Origin: Ricordea florida
Taxonomy: Eukaryota > Cnidaria > Anthozoa > Corallimorpharia > Ricordeidae
Direction of reading: 5' to 3'
DNA length: 64,000 nucleotides
NCBI GenBank assembly: GCA_949710005.1
Contig: OX453275.1
Span: 10,142,519 to 10,206,518, forward strand
The position numbers were made by a program, and so were the translations under genes. The notes beneath the pieces are model-generated. The model was not told where the DNA came from and ran no database searches. It saw only the letters and a program-made list of their open reading frames with translations. The number at the start of each line of letters is the position of its first letter. The first letter of the stretch is position 1. Below, in pieces: positions 1-11,729 of the stretch.

Positions 1-1359
1 ACTGTGACACAAACTTTGGTTTGTGGTGTGCAAAAATCCGAAAACTTTGTAAACACCAATCTTTTGTTTTGGTAACTAGAGACATGCAAAATTTTCGTCA
101 GTGTAACCACAAATGTCAATCAAATAAAATGTGTACTATCTTTTGGATGCTTTCCGTACGCCGTCAGTTTGCGGACTTCAGCTGCAGAAATTCTTCGTTT
201 TGCTGTTAGGAATTTCGCTGCGAAGAGCCCTCATGTGGCTGGAACTGCTGAAAGTATTGCTGTTGTGCCGCTTGGTGTGCGTTGTACGTCAGATGCCCCT
301 TTTCGGGATAGCCTTGGAAACCATAGCAGTTGAAGTATTTGTGGCTATTGTGAAGACAGGCATTCCTTACGAAAGATCGGGGATCTTTTCTATCTTTTCG
401 TGTTTTCAACTTTCTACTAAATGGCGGAAAACGCGGTTACGTATCATTTTGGGAAAGATGTACTAGTTTGATGAGTCGATGAAGTATAGCTGTCGAGGAA
501 CAAATGATTTTCACGCCTGACAAAAAATTGTAGGCCTCCAAAGCTGCACGACGGCATCTTCGAAGTTTAGTGACACCAAAATTTTAGTAAGCACGTAGAA
601 TCGTTCGCGCTTGCAATGGCTTGCTGTTGACATTTTTTTTTTCGCAAAACAAACACAAATCGTGAAGTGCGAACTGGCCTTAAGCCTTTCCAAGATCTCT
701 TGGCAGTTCTGTAATCGACGTATGACTGTTTGGATTGGGTAAGTTCCTTCGATTCGTGAAAATTTACAACAAAATATTGGACTTCTGTTCATTCGACTAC
801 TTTAAAACCTTGACCGGCTGCCGGCCATATAGCCACAGCGGCATACGCCTGCTTTCCAAGAAAACTGGCAGCAGAGACACGGTGTAACTTAAACTTGTAA
901 GGCATGCTAAAGAAATCATACCTTAAAAAGCATAAGCAACAAAGAAAAAAAAAAAGAAAATACTACCAATTGAATTTGCATGCAATCTGCAAGCATAGAA
1001 TGATTACTTCGGTGTGACACAAAATAGTACCCCCAGTGGGCTTTAGTTTTCCATTATATTAAAAGAGGAGCGTTGTGGCGACAGAACAAGGAGGCGGTAT
1101 GCATACTAGGAACTGGTCATAAAGTACAGGAGGGGTTGGGCCATCATTTTTGTGCATGTAAGGAGGGGTGGATCAACCATGCTATTCATTGGGGTTGGTC
1201 ATGAATAATTATGCTTCAATTTTATAAACTGCAGGAGTAAAACTGCTCCTACAGTTACACAAAATCATGTCAACAAGAAACACTCTTTTACATTTAAGGG
1301 ATGAGGGGGTGAGTCAATTCTTTTTATGTTAGGATTCAAGGGTGAGCAATTTTTATTAA
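1..1359. other. unassigned non-coding DNA
   Basis: No exon, RNA gene or convincing repeat boundary was recognised here. It lies upstream of the first visible CEPT exon, so it may be intron or 5' flank of that gene, but no upstream exon with the expected N-terminal phosphotransferase sequence was found. Short open frames present are AT-rich and without family resemblance. Confidence 0.4.
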
Positions 1360-1542
1360 GGGTGCGTTGTTTTGGTATGATGCGTTTTTGGATTTGTGAT
1401 TCGAGATCACACGGATCATTGTGCATCAAAGAAACCGATGAATCCACACTGAACAAGGATTCATCGGTTCCTTTGATGTGACATGATCCTCGTGTTCTCG
1501 GATCACAAATCCAAAAATGGATCATACCGAAAAAACGCACCC
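1360..1542. repeat. palindromic MITE, Harbinger-like, copy 1
   Basis: A nearly complete palindrome begins GGGTGCGTT and ends with its complement; arms meet near 1455. TAA precedes the left end and GAA follows the right, consistent with a mutated TAA target duplication as made by PIF/Harbinger transposases. A second copy lies at 15463-15645 with TAA on both sides. There is no coding capacity; the open frames through it are products of the palindrome. Confidence 0.7.
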
Positions 1543-2460
1543 GAAGTTTAACTGGGAAGGGTGGGCTATTAAAATTGTGTCTACACCAAATTTGATTTTT
1601 CCGTCCCGCCCCTTGCTGTACTTTATAACCAGTCCCTTATTTTCAAGTAGAACTATATCGTTACTGAGGGACTGGGTGCCAAAGCAGACTAATTACCGTA
1701 GTTAGTTTTGGTATTGCACTGTGGATATGGCGGCAGGCTTGTTTCATTTGCATCCATTTTAAAACCTTAATTCTTTTTTCAGTGGTTGCCGTTTGCCCTT
1801 TATCCTTTATTTCTCAAGAACATTTTGCCACCCTAATCCCTGGCAAGTTAATTGAAATTACGGTATGCACATTTTACGTTGTTGTTTTGCGAAAGCCGGC
1901 AAACAAAAAGTCTATCGGATTGTATTTTGCACCGCAGCTTCGATCTATCATTCATGGTTTTCGTAAACGCTATAAAAATGGAGCTTATGTATTTGCTCAC
2001 CATTTTAGGGGAGATAGGTCAGGAGGAGATTGTTCCGGCTGGCTGGCACCTCGAGTTTGATCAGGCGATCAGTCGTCCGTCTTAAGAGAGTTTCAACAGT
2101 GAACCAAACTATTCCAGTCTTCTGGTCCGGTCCATTTTTCTAAAAACATGCTTAAACACTGTTTGAGGCATTTGCAAGCATACTTTCATGGTTCTTCAGC
2201 AGTGCGGAGAGCTTAGACAAGAAATATCAACACAGTAGCTCGGCAGCGATTACCCAAGCTTCTGTGAAGACGCTCTTCGGGCTTCGTCACTCTTTCCTTA
2301 CCTACGAGAAGAGAAGGAGGCTATGCAGCGATAGGGTTTCGACGTCGGATGTCACTGAAGACGTGACCTATTGACGTACTGCGTACATTTCGCACCCATA
2401 CATTGTATTACCAATAACCAGCTAGACACAGTTTGATATTACACTGGTTTGAAATAATGA
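1543..2460. other. unassigned non-coding DNA
   Basis: No gene, RNA or bounded repeat was recognised in this stretch. Confidence 0.4.
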
Positions 2461-2800
2461 GTGTAACTCAAAAAGTTACAATTCATCGACCCGATATTTC
2501 GACACTCCATTTAGTGTCTTCTTCTTCATGGGTGATTAGGTTTGGCTTTTTAACTCCGTTTATACCGGCAGGGATGAAAGGCGTTGCTCAATTATATGGT
2601 GCTAATAAGCTTCGGGTAATGACCCGCCATCGTCGCGGTTCAATGGAGCGTGGGAGCTATTGGTAGCCAAACTTCAAAGTAACGTCGCCGGTTTCAAAGG
2701 AGCTCTACAGACAAACTTTATCACCCGTGAAGAAGACACCAGACGAGAGAGTCGAAACGTCGGGTCGGTGAATTGTGACTTTTTGCAATTACATCCATTA
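2461..2800. repeat. inverted pair of Penelope-type hammerhead-like motifs
   Basis: At 2729-2780 (+) the sequence reads GAAGAAGACACC, a helix-forming segment, then GTCGAAACGTCGGGTCGG. This resembles the degenerate type I hammerhead ribozyme cores found in Penelope-like retroelement terminal repeats. The complement of a related copy lies at 2487-2527, where a GACACT...AGTGTC stem precedes CGAAAT. The flanking 2461-2485 and 2770-2795 are also inverted copies of each other. The core is not a perfect CUGAUGA/GAAA, so activity is doubtful. Confidence 0.5.
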
Positions 2801-3128
2801 CTTTAAATTAAACCAGCGTAAAAACAATGAAACTATGTCTGATCGTTCATCCGGTAGCAATGCGCTCTTTTCTTAATAGCCAGCCAATTAGTGAGTTCTA
2901 AGGGCAACATACCAGTTGCAAATTGCATCGCGTTTTTTCGTTTCTTATGGCTCCTTCCTCGGTCGGAAATCGGACAAGTTGCGCAATAGCATTCATAGTG
3001 TCCCTCTCCTGAGATGTATTGCCTTTGTCCTTAAAGTGCTATAAGGCCATCTATGGTAGTTTTAACGGGGTGACGGGAAGGCATAGATTTTGCACCGTAG
3101 AGTCAAGTAGAATATTTAATTGTTTTCA

Positions 3129-3445
3129 ATGGCGGCGCAGTAGTATAGTGGTTAGTGTGTCGGACTTCCGAGCAGGAGGTTTGGAGTTCGAGCCCTGCTG
3201 CTGGCACTGTGTTGTCTCCTTAGACGAGAAACTTTACTCCACACTGTCTCTCTCCACCCAGGTGTATAAATGGGTACCAGCGATACAATGCTGGGGGTGA
3301 CTCTGCGATGGACTGGCATACCATCCAGGGGGGAGCAATAATACTCCCAGGTGCTTCATGCTACAGGAACCGGGATAAGCTCTGGCCGTGTGGGCCTTTG
3401 GCTAGTGTGCTCATTAACCTAATGGCGGCGAAAGACAAAGGCAGG
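3129..3445 (+). repeat. tRNA-derived SINE
   Basis: The 5' part has RNA polymerase III box A-like (TAGTATAGTGGTTAGTGTG) and box B-like (GGAGTTCGAGCCC) sequences spaced as in a tRNA. It is followed by an unrelated body of about 250 bp ending near ATTAACCTAATGG. The head does not fold as an intact tRNA, so it is a SINE head, not a tRNA gene. Confidence 0.7.
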
Positions 3446-3956
3446 AATCTATGATGTGCTTTCGAAGGGTAGTTTGGATGCGATTAGTTCGAGCGCCTAG
3501 CGCGAGGGTCGTGGACACGAAATGAACACAAGTATCGGAAACACGGCGCGAACATACATGACACCATGTGGCAGGCATTCCCTGACGGCGTGGTCCTAAT
3601 TGGTCTTGAATTATATAATCACTTTCTTTTCGTTTGGAGGATTGATTCTTCCCCGTTTTGATTCAAATTTGTATTAGCGTGTAACATTTGCACGTTGCAA
3701 TGAAAAATACCTACACCAGTAAATACGACAAATCACACGCGCGTAGCTGCTTCATTTGCTGCCCACGGGCATCTTCACTTGTTGTCACAGGATATCAAGC
3801 CTATGTGCAAATAGTTTTGCAGTCAAGAAAAATAGAAATTTATTGATAATACTAGTATCATTTAACAGTAACTATTACTCAAGTAGATTAACCCATACCT
3901 TTAAACTTTCAACGTTTAAAAAGGTTGGTCATAATGCAGGTTTTCTTATAAGGGTA
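3446..3956. other. unassigned non-coding DNA
   Basis: No gene or bounded repeat was recognised. Confidence 0.4.
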
Positions 3957-5515
3957 ATAGACCTATTCGGCTAACTCAGTGTTGTACCCAATTCAAATCT
4001 CCCGGGAATAAGATGCTTTGTGTATTGTATTGGCATTATAATGTGGCATTCACATTTAAACAAGACGCTTGAGGAGCGTTCACTCGGGCTTCTTGTTGAA
4101 CGTTTTACTTGAATATTTACCACGCCTAAAATGTGTACGCAACTACATGCCGGATCCGTGTGGGCAATTTTCGTTACTGGTCACTCCAGTACCACTTTCT
4201 GACGATTATTTGTGCCACCAGTCAGTTCAATTACTCCGGCGAATGAAAATCATTATTTTATTGGCGTGTGTACAGCCGCTCACACAAATCACGAGCACAG
4301 TCATAATATACATACATTGCAGAACGAGATCTGAATTGTAGTACTTTTATTGACATTGGAACATCATTATGTTCATGTACATTAGTCATACTGACAACGT
4401 TTTGTAGAAGATCACAGTCGTCAAGAGTATTCTTCATGTCTTTATTCTATCAAGCACATGCAATTCCGGGAAAAAGAGCAAACCAACATTTACGATCGCT
4501 TTACAAGTATTGAGCCCAATAAAAACCAATAACAGAAACAGGATATTTAACGGAAGAACTAAGCTTAGATATTTAACCCTACTATTCAAATTGTTTCTGT
4601 CAGTATCCTTGTCCAATTCGCTGCTGTTAGCGCCAGCTTCGAATTTGTGTTCTCCAACATTCCTAAATTTTTCAGCAAGTGATGTGTTCGTCTCAGTGTC
4701 ATAGTTTGTTGTTCAATCGGCTATCACAGTTTTGGCAGCTAACATATGGCTCATTTGTTATCTCGTAGAACTAGTATGAACTCTGCACGTTGGTCTAGCC
4801 TTCAAGCTAGTATTCGTGGATCGACAGCCCATTTCGACAACGCTAGACATCATTTAGTGCGGGCCTATCACGGACGGCGTGTGCGTTTGTATTTTTGCAA
4901 AACGGTCTTCACAAAAACGGCCATTCGGTAAATCATGTTGTTTACGTAAAGCGAGCACATGAATTCGCCTTCTCATCCCCAGTTTCCGCAGTCCACGCAA
5001 GGAACGCCTGGGACCATGACCCCCCTTTTGGCGACCAAACCGCTAGCATTTTACGTCTCGGGCTCTCCTACGGAAGCCCGAGTAATGATATGGAAATTCC
5101 TGAGACAAAATGATTTATTCCCAAAGGGTTTGAATAGGCCCTTTGCAGCTAAGCCATCACGTGACCTACTTTTCATAAAATTATGGGTTGTAACTTAACA
5201 AATGCCAGAAATGGAAAGAGCGCATCGAAAATACCAAAAAATGTTGCTGGAGAGCAAGGTCTTGCTCTCCAGCAACATTTTCCATACAAATCCTCTAAAT
5301 TTTCCGAAAATTCAAGCTGTCGTATAAACTTACTCTTTAATGCCAGGGGCCTCAAACTTGGCCATTGTGGTATTTTAGATGCGCTCTTTCCATTTCTGGC
5401 ATTCTTTAAGTTATAGCCCATAATATGAAAATTTTCTCGGAAAAATGTGGTCACGTGAGCCCAGCTGCAAAGGGCCTATTGGGTACAACATTGAGTTAGC
5501 CGAATAGGTCTATTT
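3957..5515. repeat. large inverted-repeat element with inner fold-back
   Basis: The left end near 3957 (AGACCTATTCGGCTAAC...GTTGTACCC) reappears as its complement at 5477-5515. The segment 5128-5474 is itself a fold-back: the arms around 5130-5242 and 5365-5470 are inverted copies, with a near-perfect central hairpin (TGTTGCTGGAGAGCAAG and complement) at about 5242-5280. It lies just upstream of the first visible CEPT exon. No transposase was seen. Confidence 0.6.
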
Positions 5516-5559
5516 AAATTGCCTGTCAAAACTAATCAGTTTTGTGTTTTTCCATGCAG

Positions 5560-5849
5560 GCGCCAGCTTGGGCGTACTTTTTGAGCGCCGTTGGGCTGTT
5601 CATCTATCAGACTCTTGATGCCATTGATGGTAAACAAGCCCTGCGTACAGACAGTGACTCCCCCCTAGTTGAACTGGTGGACCATGGCTGTGACTCGGTT
5701 TCCATGGTAGTTCTAATTTTAGCAACGTGTGTGGCAACCGAGCTTGGAGCAGAACCTGTCTGGATGTTCTTTTTTTCATTCACTGGAACTTTTATGTTCT
5801 ACTCGGCTCATTGGCAGGCATATGTTTCTGGAACTGTAAGATTTGGAAC
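5560..5849 (+). CDS. CEPT1-like: choline/ethanolamine phosphotransferase, exon with catalytic signature (5' partial gene)
   Basis: This exon encodes 96 residues of a CDP-alcohol phosphotransferase, the integral membrane enzyme that moves phosphocholine or phosphoethanolamine from a CDP carrier to diacylglycerol in the ER/Golgi. It starts after a CAG acceptor (5557-5559) and ends at a GTAAGT donor, phase 2. The family signature DGx2ARx8Gx3Dx3D is visible as [20 protein letters not shown]. The arginine after A is leucine and the mid glycine is valine, while all the metal-binding aspartates are kept. Flanking residues ([29 protein letters not shown]) are typical of the CEPT1/CHPT1/SELENOI branch. 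The preceding exons with the initiator were not found in the window. Confidence 0.9.
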
Positions 5850-6671
5850 GTAAGTGTTTATAGTCGTGTTCAGGCGTACGTTTCTTGAAAGACCCGGGAA
5901 TCTTTTACATTGGGAGGGAAAAGCAATTGATTGTAAAAACAGAAAGCGCACACTTTTTAACAGAAGAAAGCAAAGTTTGAGGGATAGAAACATCTTTTTG
6001 TCTTTTCAAAATAGTAATTGGGCCTCACACGAGTCTTTTAAGAAGTACACACCAGGACATATCTCTTTCTATAATATTATTTCCAACACCACCAACGTTA
6101 GAGAGTTATTGAGAAGATTAATGGGGATTTTAAAGGCCACATGTTAATACCAAGGTATCACCACCTAAAAGCATTCCTCAGTTTGATTGGTAGCGTGAGA
6201 TTTTGAAGGTGTACGCACGGGAAGAGAATTTTAACGTTTCTTGCCGTTTGTTTATGGACTAATAAGACGATAAAGGAAATACTAACACAAAGATACAAAT
6301 ATAATGCGAAAAATTTATCAGTCATCCCGAGTTAATGTTAAAAATGCTTTCAGGGAAAAAAAATTTTCCAGATTTTATCTGTACGTACGGGCGTATGTGC
6401 GTATATGGACGTTACGTCCTTGAATATCCGTGAGCACCTAAAATACCATGGGCTTCTAGAAGAGATGTTTTTACAGTTGAGCCCACGTTTCAGCGGTGTT
6501 CGTTTCAGAGTCCGCGAAAGGGAGGCTTTCAGGTCAACATTCGATCACACATACAGAAGAGTAAGACATTTAGCACGCATAATCCGAAAAAAAATGATGA
6601 GTTCCTATCCAGAATTTAAGTTCGAGTTGCAGTTTTTTCATGGCAACCAAAGTCATGACTCTGTTTCGTAA
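5850..6671 (+). other. CEPT intron, left part
   Basis: Intron sequence between two CEPT exons. It contains an 88-codon open frame (6405-6671, +) without family resemblance, which I do not call a gene. The Harbinger-like element follows. Confidence 0.6.
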
Positions 6672-7583
6672 AGCATGGTTCACACAAGCGACATAACGAC
6701 ATAATGACATAAACATATCGACATAAAAAAGACATTATGACGTTATGTTTGCAGTGTGAACATGCAGACATAATGGCATATTATCAACATAACAGGATGA
6801 ACATAACGACATAAGGAAAAAACTGATCTTTTCTTTATGTCGTTATGTCTATGTCGTTATGATGTTATGTTTCGGCTAAAACAAGTGTGAAAAACATTAA
6901 CATAACAACATAATAAAGAACCAATCAGAGCGCCGCAAGAATTGTAGACCCAGTCCGACACCAGCACCATTTTCAACATCGCAGCAAGTAATTCGTGTTC
7001 ATATCAAACAGAACATATTACAGGTTAAGCATCACAATTTGGTAAAAATTCCAAAACGTAGGCGGTTTTCACATTACGGCATCGACCCCTTGCTGGTGGA
7101 AGTAAGCAATAGATTAGCTCTTTTTCTTTGTTCACCAGTATAAGTTCGTTTCACCAGTCTCTAGCGCCGTGAGATTGAGATGATGTAGCTAGTGTATTGT
7201 TTCGTTTGGCCACTTATGAGTTCAAGTTAGATCAGATTAATAGCATACACCTGAAATAATATTCTCTATCACCCAAACTGGGGTTTTCTGACAAGGTTGT
7301 GGTACTGGCCGTGTGCTCTTCTAGCTTCTTGCTGAAAGATTGGACGTACCCACTCTTTTCTTCTAGCATTTTTTTTTCCCTTTGTTGTCTTCGACGACGG
7401 CGTCGTCGAAGAAAAAGAAGCAAAATTATCCCAAACGCAGCAATTGTTTCGTACTCCATTTTTAAAGTCTTGTTTTCATTTAACCTTTCATTCCTGTGTC
7501 GGTGTTCACATTACCGACATAAGCGATTGTGTCGTTATATCATTATGTCGTGATGGCGTTATGTTGGTAGTGTGAACCAGGCC
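6672..7583 (-). mobile_element. non-autonomous Harbinger-like transposon
   Basis: Terminal inverted repeats start AGCATGGTTCACAC on the left and GGCCTGGTTCACAC on the right strand, and are followed by multiple CGACATAACGACATAA-type subterminal repeats. TAA flanks both ends (6669-6671 and 7584-7586), the expected Harbinger target duplication. A minus-strand frame at 7232-7459 has a leucine-rich start, then an Arg stretch (FLRRRRRRRQQ), resembling the N-terminus of Harbinger transposases; the catalytic domain is missing. It sits in a CEPT intron. Confidence 0.6.
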
Positions 7584-7873
7584 TAATGATTTTAATTTGG
7601 GGAATCACTGTACAGCACGATTTGTTCATCATTCTCCATGAAAGGGGCAGTAACTAAATAAGAAATTGTCGAAAACAAGTAACAAAGAAAAAATTAATAA
7701 ATAAACAGTGTACATTCTAGATTACTTGTATACTCAAAAATCAGAAAGGGCTAGCGAAAATTAAAGGAATTCGCATTAGATCTCGATGATCCTTAGCACG
7801 ACTTTCAAGTAAAGAATCGTTGTAGTTAGCATGTGACAATGTCTAGGCATCAAATGACATTTCATGATTGCAG

Positions 7874-7958
7874 GTTTGATGTAACTGAGCTTCAAATAAG
7901 TGCTATTGTGATTTTTCTGGTGACTGGTGTTTTTGGCCCTCAAGTGTGGACTTCAAAG
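7874..7958 (+). CDS. CEPT1-like: CEPT exon, transmembrane segment
   Basis: The 85-bp exon follows a CAG acceptor and ends at AAAG/GTAGTG. It enters in phase 2 and leaves in phase 0, joining the previous exon to give ..RFGTFDVTELQ, the counterpart of the conserved DVTE(V/I)Q stretch of CEPT1. The rest (AIVIFLVTGVFGP) is one hydrophobic helix. Confidence 0.9.
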
Positions 7959-8212
7959 GTAGTGGTGATATTGTTCTTGCTGCATAGTAGTTTTTATTGT
8001 AATTTTGATCATCTTGACGCGAAAATTCTGTATACTTCTGTTCTCCATTAGACCCTTTGTTCTTTACTGTCATTGATCTGTGTAAAGCTGCGTGACAGTA
8101 TTTAGGGGATTCTACTACTGCAGAAACTTATTAGACTTGAAACGTGTAACTGCCTTTGAATGTCTTAAAGATCGCACCTTGTCCACAGCAAATTGACCAC
8201 AGCTTGTGGCAT

Positions 8213-8356
8213 TTAATTCGTGGTAGGCCACCATATAGCCACCAAATATAGTGTTTACAGGGGTATACAAGGGATTACAAAGGTATATCCTTGTAAACCC
8301 TTGTATACCCCCGTAAACGCTATCTTTGGTGACTATATGGTTGCCTACCATGAATT
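8213..8356. repeat. palindromic MITE
   Basis: The arms TAATTCGTGGTAGGCCACC... and ...GCCTACCATGAATTA are inverted copies around a centre near 8283, with matching internal GGGGTATACAAGGG blocks. No coding capacity; superfamily unknown. Confidence 0.65.
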
Positions 8357-9474
8357 ATATGCCCAGCTTGTCCATATCGAATCTACCAAGTACCATATTT
8401 GAAAAATCGAGAAAACCAAATAACGAAGTCAAATTGGCTTCGGTAGTTCGACGCAAATACCCACCTCTGTTCTAAACATGGCGGTCACGTCGTTGTTTCC
8501 AATGCATGTTGTTTACGACAGTGCCAACAAGCTCATTGACTGGGGCAAGCAGTTTCCAAATATGGCTCGATTGTGTGCTTTTACTATTTGATACTACAAA
8601 CGATTATAATTGATTGCATTGTTCTCGATGTGAATTTGGTTCTTATCACCTGTCAAGATGTCAATAGAAATCTAATTAACTAGTGGATCAAAAACAGAAC
8701 TTTAAACGAAACGGGTAATTTCTAACACCATCCTCATTTCTTTCTTTGGCTGTATGGTCCTATGACTTGCCCAAAAAAAGAAAAAAAAAGCTGACCAATA
8801 TTTTTCCGACTAGAGAGTTAACGCATGCTAGCTTAACAGGATCAATACATTTGAAATGATATTTGTAACTGTGCATCGGTGTCACTATTTCAGTCCTGAT
8901 TGGTCAGAGTCACCCAGCTAGTTCTCGCTGGCACTGTTTCGTTGCGTCATACTTACAGACAATTGTTTTCATATCTGCAGAAGTGGCGTCATACCCACGG
9001 ACAACGGTCGCATGCAGCAGTCTATGTAGAAGCGACTTCATCCAACAAGCGCTCGCGTCTTCAGAAACACTGAGGATTATGGAGAATAAAACAATTACTG
9101 GAGTCGGTTTTCGCATGATAGTGTGAATCAAGGCATTGGTTTGCGTTATCCGCCTCAGTCTTCAGGCTTTGGCAGCAAACACAAACCCCGGCCATAGTAA
9201 TTCTCGCTATCATGCTCAACCTCTTCCAATAATTTTATAATATTATACATTGAACTCACTATCTCTTTTCTGATTGGCCGAAAGCGTACAGTGAATGTTC
9301 GAAATCAGCGCCTGTGACGTCATAACTACAGATTTAAAAACAGTAATGACCGTGTATGACCGTGGTGCATGATTTCTAAGGGTAATCATGTCAAGTTCGC
9401 GCGCTTTGTGGTGCTTAGCTTGCCGTCAATGAAGAAGCAAAAACATGACTTCTATTTTTTTTTTCCGTTCAGTG

Positions 9475-9632
9475 TGTAATAAAACAATTATTAGATTCGG
9501 TTTTTGTGATATCCAGAATAACCAAGGTCTCGGTAAGGGTTATCAGCCTAGGCCTTCGTCTGATAACCCCTAACTCAACCTTGATTATTCTGGATATCAC
9601 AAGAACCTCATGCAATAATTGTTTATTATTTA
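9475..9632. repeat. palindromic MITE
   Basis: The arms are anchored by TGTGATATCCAGAATAA and its complement TTATTCTGGATATCACA, with the outer AACAATTATT block also mirrored. The centre is near 9555. The ends are fuzzy and no target duplication could be fixed. Confidence 0.65.
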
Positions 9633-9820
9633 GAAATGCAGTAAAATCTGTAACATTCTTCCAGGCATTCAGATATAGATTCAACCCTCTGTACTTTTCG
9701 AGCACTGTTTTCGTATTTGAATGCCTCAAAGTGGCTGCAACTGAAATTATGCTACATTTTATACCAGTAATGTTGTGTTTCTCCTTACGAATCGCTAAGT
9801 TATTGCTTACCCTGTGGCAG

Positions 9821-9952
9821 GTTCCATATTTAGATGTTCAGTTCAAGTCAGTCTTCTTTGCCCTTACCATTATGGGCACCATATACAGAATTTCAACAAT
9901 ATTAATCCAAATTTATGAAGGGAAAAAAAGCAAGAATGGTTCCACTATTGCG
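9821..9952 (+). CDS. CEPT1-like: CEPT exon
   Basis: 132 bp, exactly 44 codons, phase 0 in and out, between GGCAG and GTATGT. The product ends KNGSTIA, a hallmark string at the same place in CEPT1. The first part (VPYLDVQFKSVFFALTI) corresponds to the loop and next membrane helix. Confidence 0.9.
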
Positions 9953-11535
9953 GTATGTGGCAAAAAAATCTCTTCCTTAGATATCCATGGTTAGACTTGT
10001 GGATAATGTGTAACGTTATTGTAGAAGTCAGCTTAGATGCAAGTTGTTTAGCTTGGGTTGATGATGCTGCCTCATGTAAATTGGCCCTGCTTTTGAATCT
10101 AAAGGTTATTTTGGCGCTGTTTGGGACAAACTTGAAATATGATTGCAATTTCAAGTTGTTGTTGTTTTGCATACGACACCACTGTTTTTTACTGGTGCAG
10201 TTTTCATTGTGCCGTTCATAAGTGCTATTGTTTGGTGCCCTTGTAGTCGATGTTGTCGTCATGTTTTACTGAAGCTTCCGGCTAGCGACGAAGTAAACTA
10301 TTGGCGCTAAAAAATCACACATGCCAAAAAAAAAATCGTTTCTGTCGTTTTTGTTGCTGTCCTACGCAAAACAACAACTTAAAATTGGCACTTTTCATGT
10401 TTTCTGGAGGACACGAGTGAACAACCATTGAGTTTCTGTTAAGTCAGTAATTATTAAGTTCTTCAATTTTCAAAAAACATAATTAAAGCATAAATATTTA
10501 GTTATTTCAACCTGTTTAAGGATACAACAGAGAAATTAGACCGGCCAGCTGCCAAGAAGAATTTTTCTTTTTCAATCAGAGCTTTCCCAGAAGTTGGGTT
10601 CGTGTTTGCTGCACAGTTGGTCCTGGACAAAGCGAGTGCGAGTCTGCTATATTTTTTGAGGAAATACTGTATGACAAGGAAGACTTAAGGCGCCTTGGGC
10701 TGGAAACCAAGTCAAGCCTTAGTAACTGTTTAATCCAGGATTAGCAGTTATCTTCCCAGAGCTGTTTAGTGTTAGTAGTAAACTGTCCAGTTCTACAACC
10801 AACATATTCCAGACACATTCAGCTTGGATTTGCATCTCAGTTTATTTTCTCACTGTTCTACAAGCTGTAGTTTATATGTGAAATCTTCAATCTGTTGCTT
10901 TGTATCTTCCTGAACTAATCAAGGCTGGAGATTCCATATGAATCTCTGGGTTGTGAAGATGGACGACGACTGTTTTCTTTCAAAGAATTAGACTTGGAAG
11001 GGATCCAAAAAGAAATGCGTGAAGAACTTTCCTCATCAAAAAACAAACAAACAACAACAACAAAAAAATTGATAACAATAAAGTCAACAGACCTTAATTG
11101 AGAAAGTGCTACATCTGTTATGTTACTACAGTCTATTTGTCTGCGCAGCTAAGCTTCTAACTCTTGTTGAATGGTCGATTAATTCTGTGCGTATCTGGTA
11201 TCTTCTACTTGTTGCTCCAATTTTTTTGATCGTTCTCGCGATTGTCCAGATTGTTCTGATCTGGGGCACTAATTGTCGGATTGTATTGAACGGTAAAGCA
11301 CCATGTTGCCACTTGCGCACTGTGATCAAAACAACTCTCCATCCCGTAATACCCGCCGACTTCTCTGTCCACATGTTTGCGGAGTAAAATTGAAAATAAC
11401 CATAAATATCTAGTCCAGAATCCTTAGCATTTCTTCATTTTGGAGCTGCGCGAGAATCAGTAAGCTGCTGACGCATTTCATATTTCGATCGCTGTGAACA
11501 TGACCTAACCATGTGTGGGTGTGTTTCTCTTTCAG
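9953..11535 (+). other. CEPT intron, nothing else recognised
   Basis: Intron DNA without recognised repeats or genes. Overlapping open frames on both strands around 11106-11387 have no family resemblance and no splice logic with the neighbouring phase 0 exons. Confidence 0.5.
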
Positions 11536-11694
11536 GGAACAAGTGTCTTGTCGCCATTGTATCCCATTGCCGTTGTATTGTTAGTGGTGTACGTGACCGC
11601 GAGAACCTCCTCGACAAACATCTTTCAACAACACCCATGTCTTTTTGTCCTGGCGTTTGGACTAGTGTGTTCAAAGATCACCACTAAGTTAGTG
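11536..11694 (+). CDS. CEPT1-like: CEPT exon
   Basis: 159 bp, 53 codons, phase 0, between TTTCAG and GTAAGT. It encodes GTSVLSPLYPIA... through HPCLFVLAFGLVCSKITTKLV, matching the GTSVLSP and HPCLY..FG(F/L)V.AKIT.KLVV blocks of CEPT1 in order. Two membrane helices are apparent. Confidence 0.93.
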
Positions 11695-11729
11695 GTAAGT
11701 GCCGTGAAATGTGATGTTAGCGCTTGATT

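Larger units (their letters stand above)
7959..9820 (+). other. CEPT intron with MITEs
   Basis: Intron DNA. It holds two palindromic elements described separately (8213-8356, 9475-9632). A region near 9090-9120 shares the AACAATTA..GGTTTT..G(C/T)GAT string of the second palindrome in degraded form. No coding signal was seen. Confidence 0.6.

Noticed and set aside
6405-6671. 88-codon open frame in a CEPT intron
   Set aside because: No family resemblance, Arg-rich composition, and it ends at a transposon boundary.
11106-11387. Possible extra CEPT exon with hydrophobic segments
   Set aside because: The flanking exons join in phase 0 with continuous family similarity and no missing segment, so there is no place for it.
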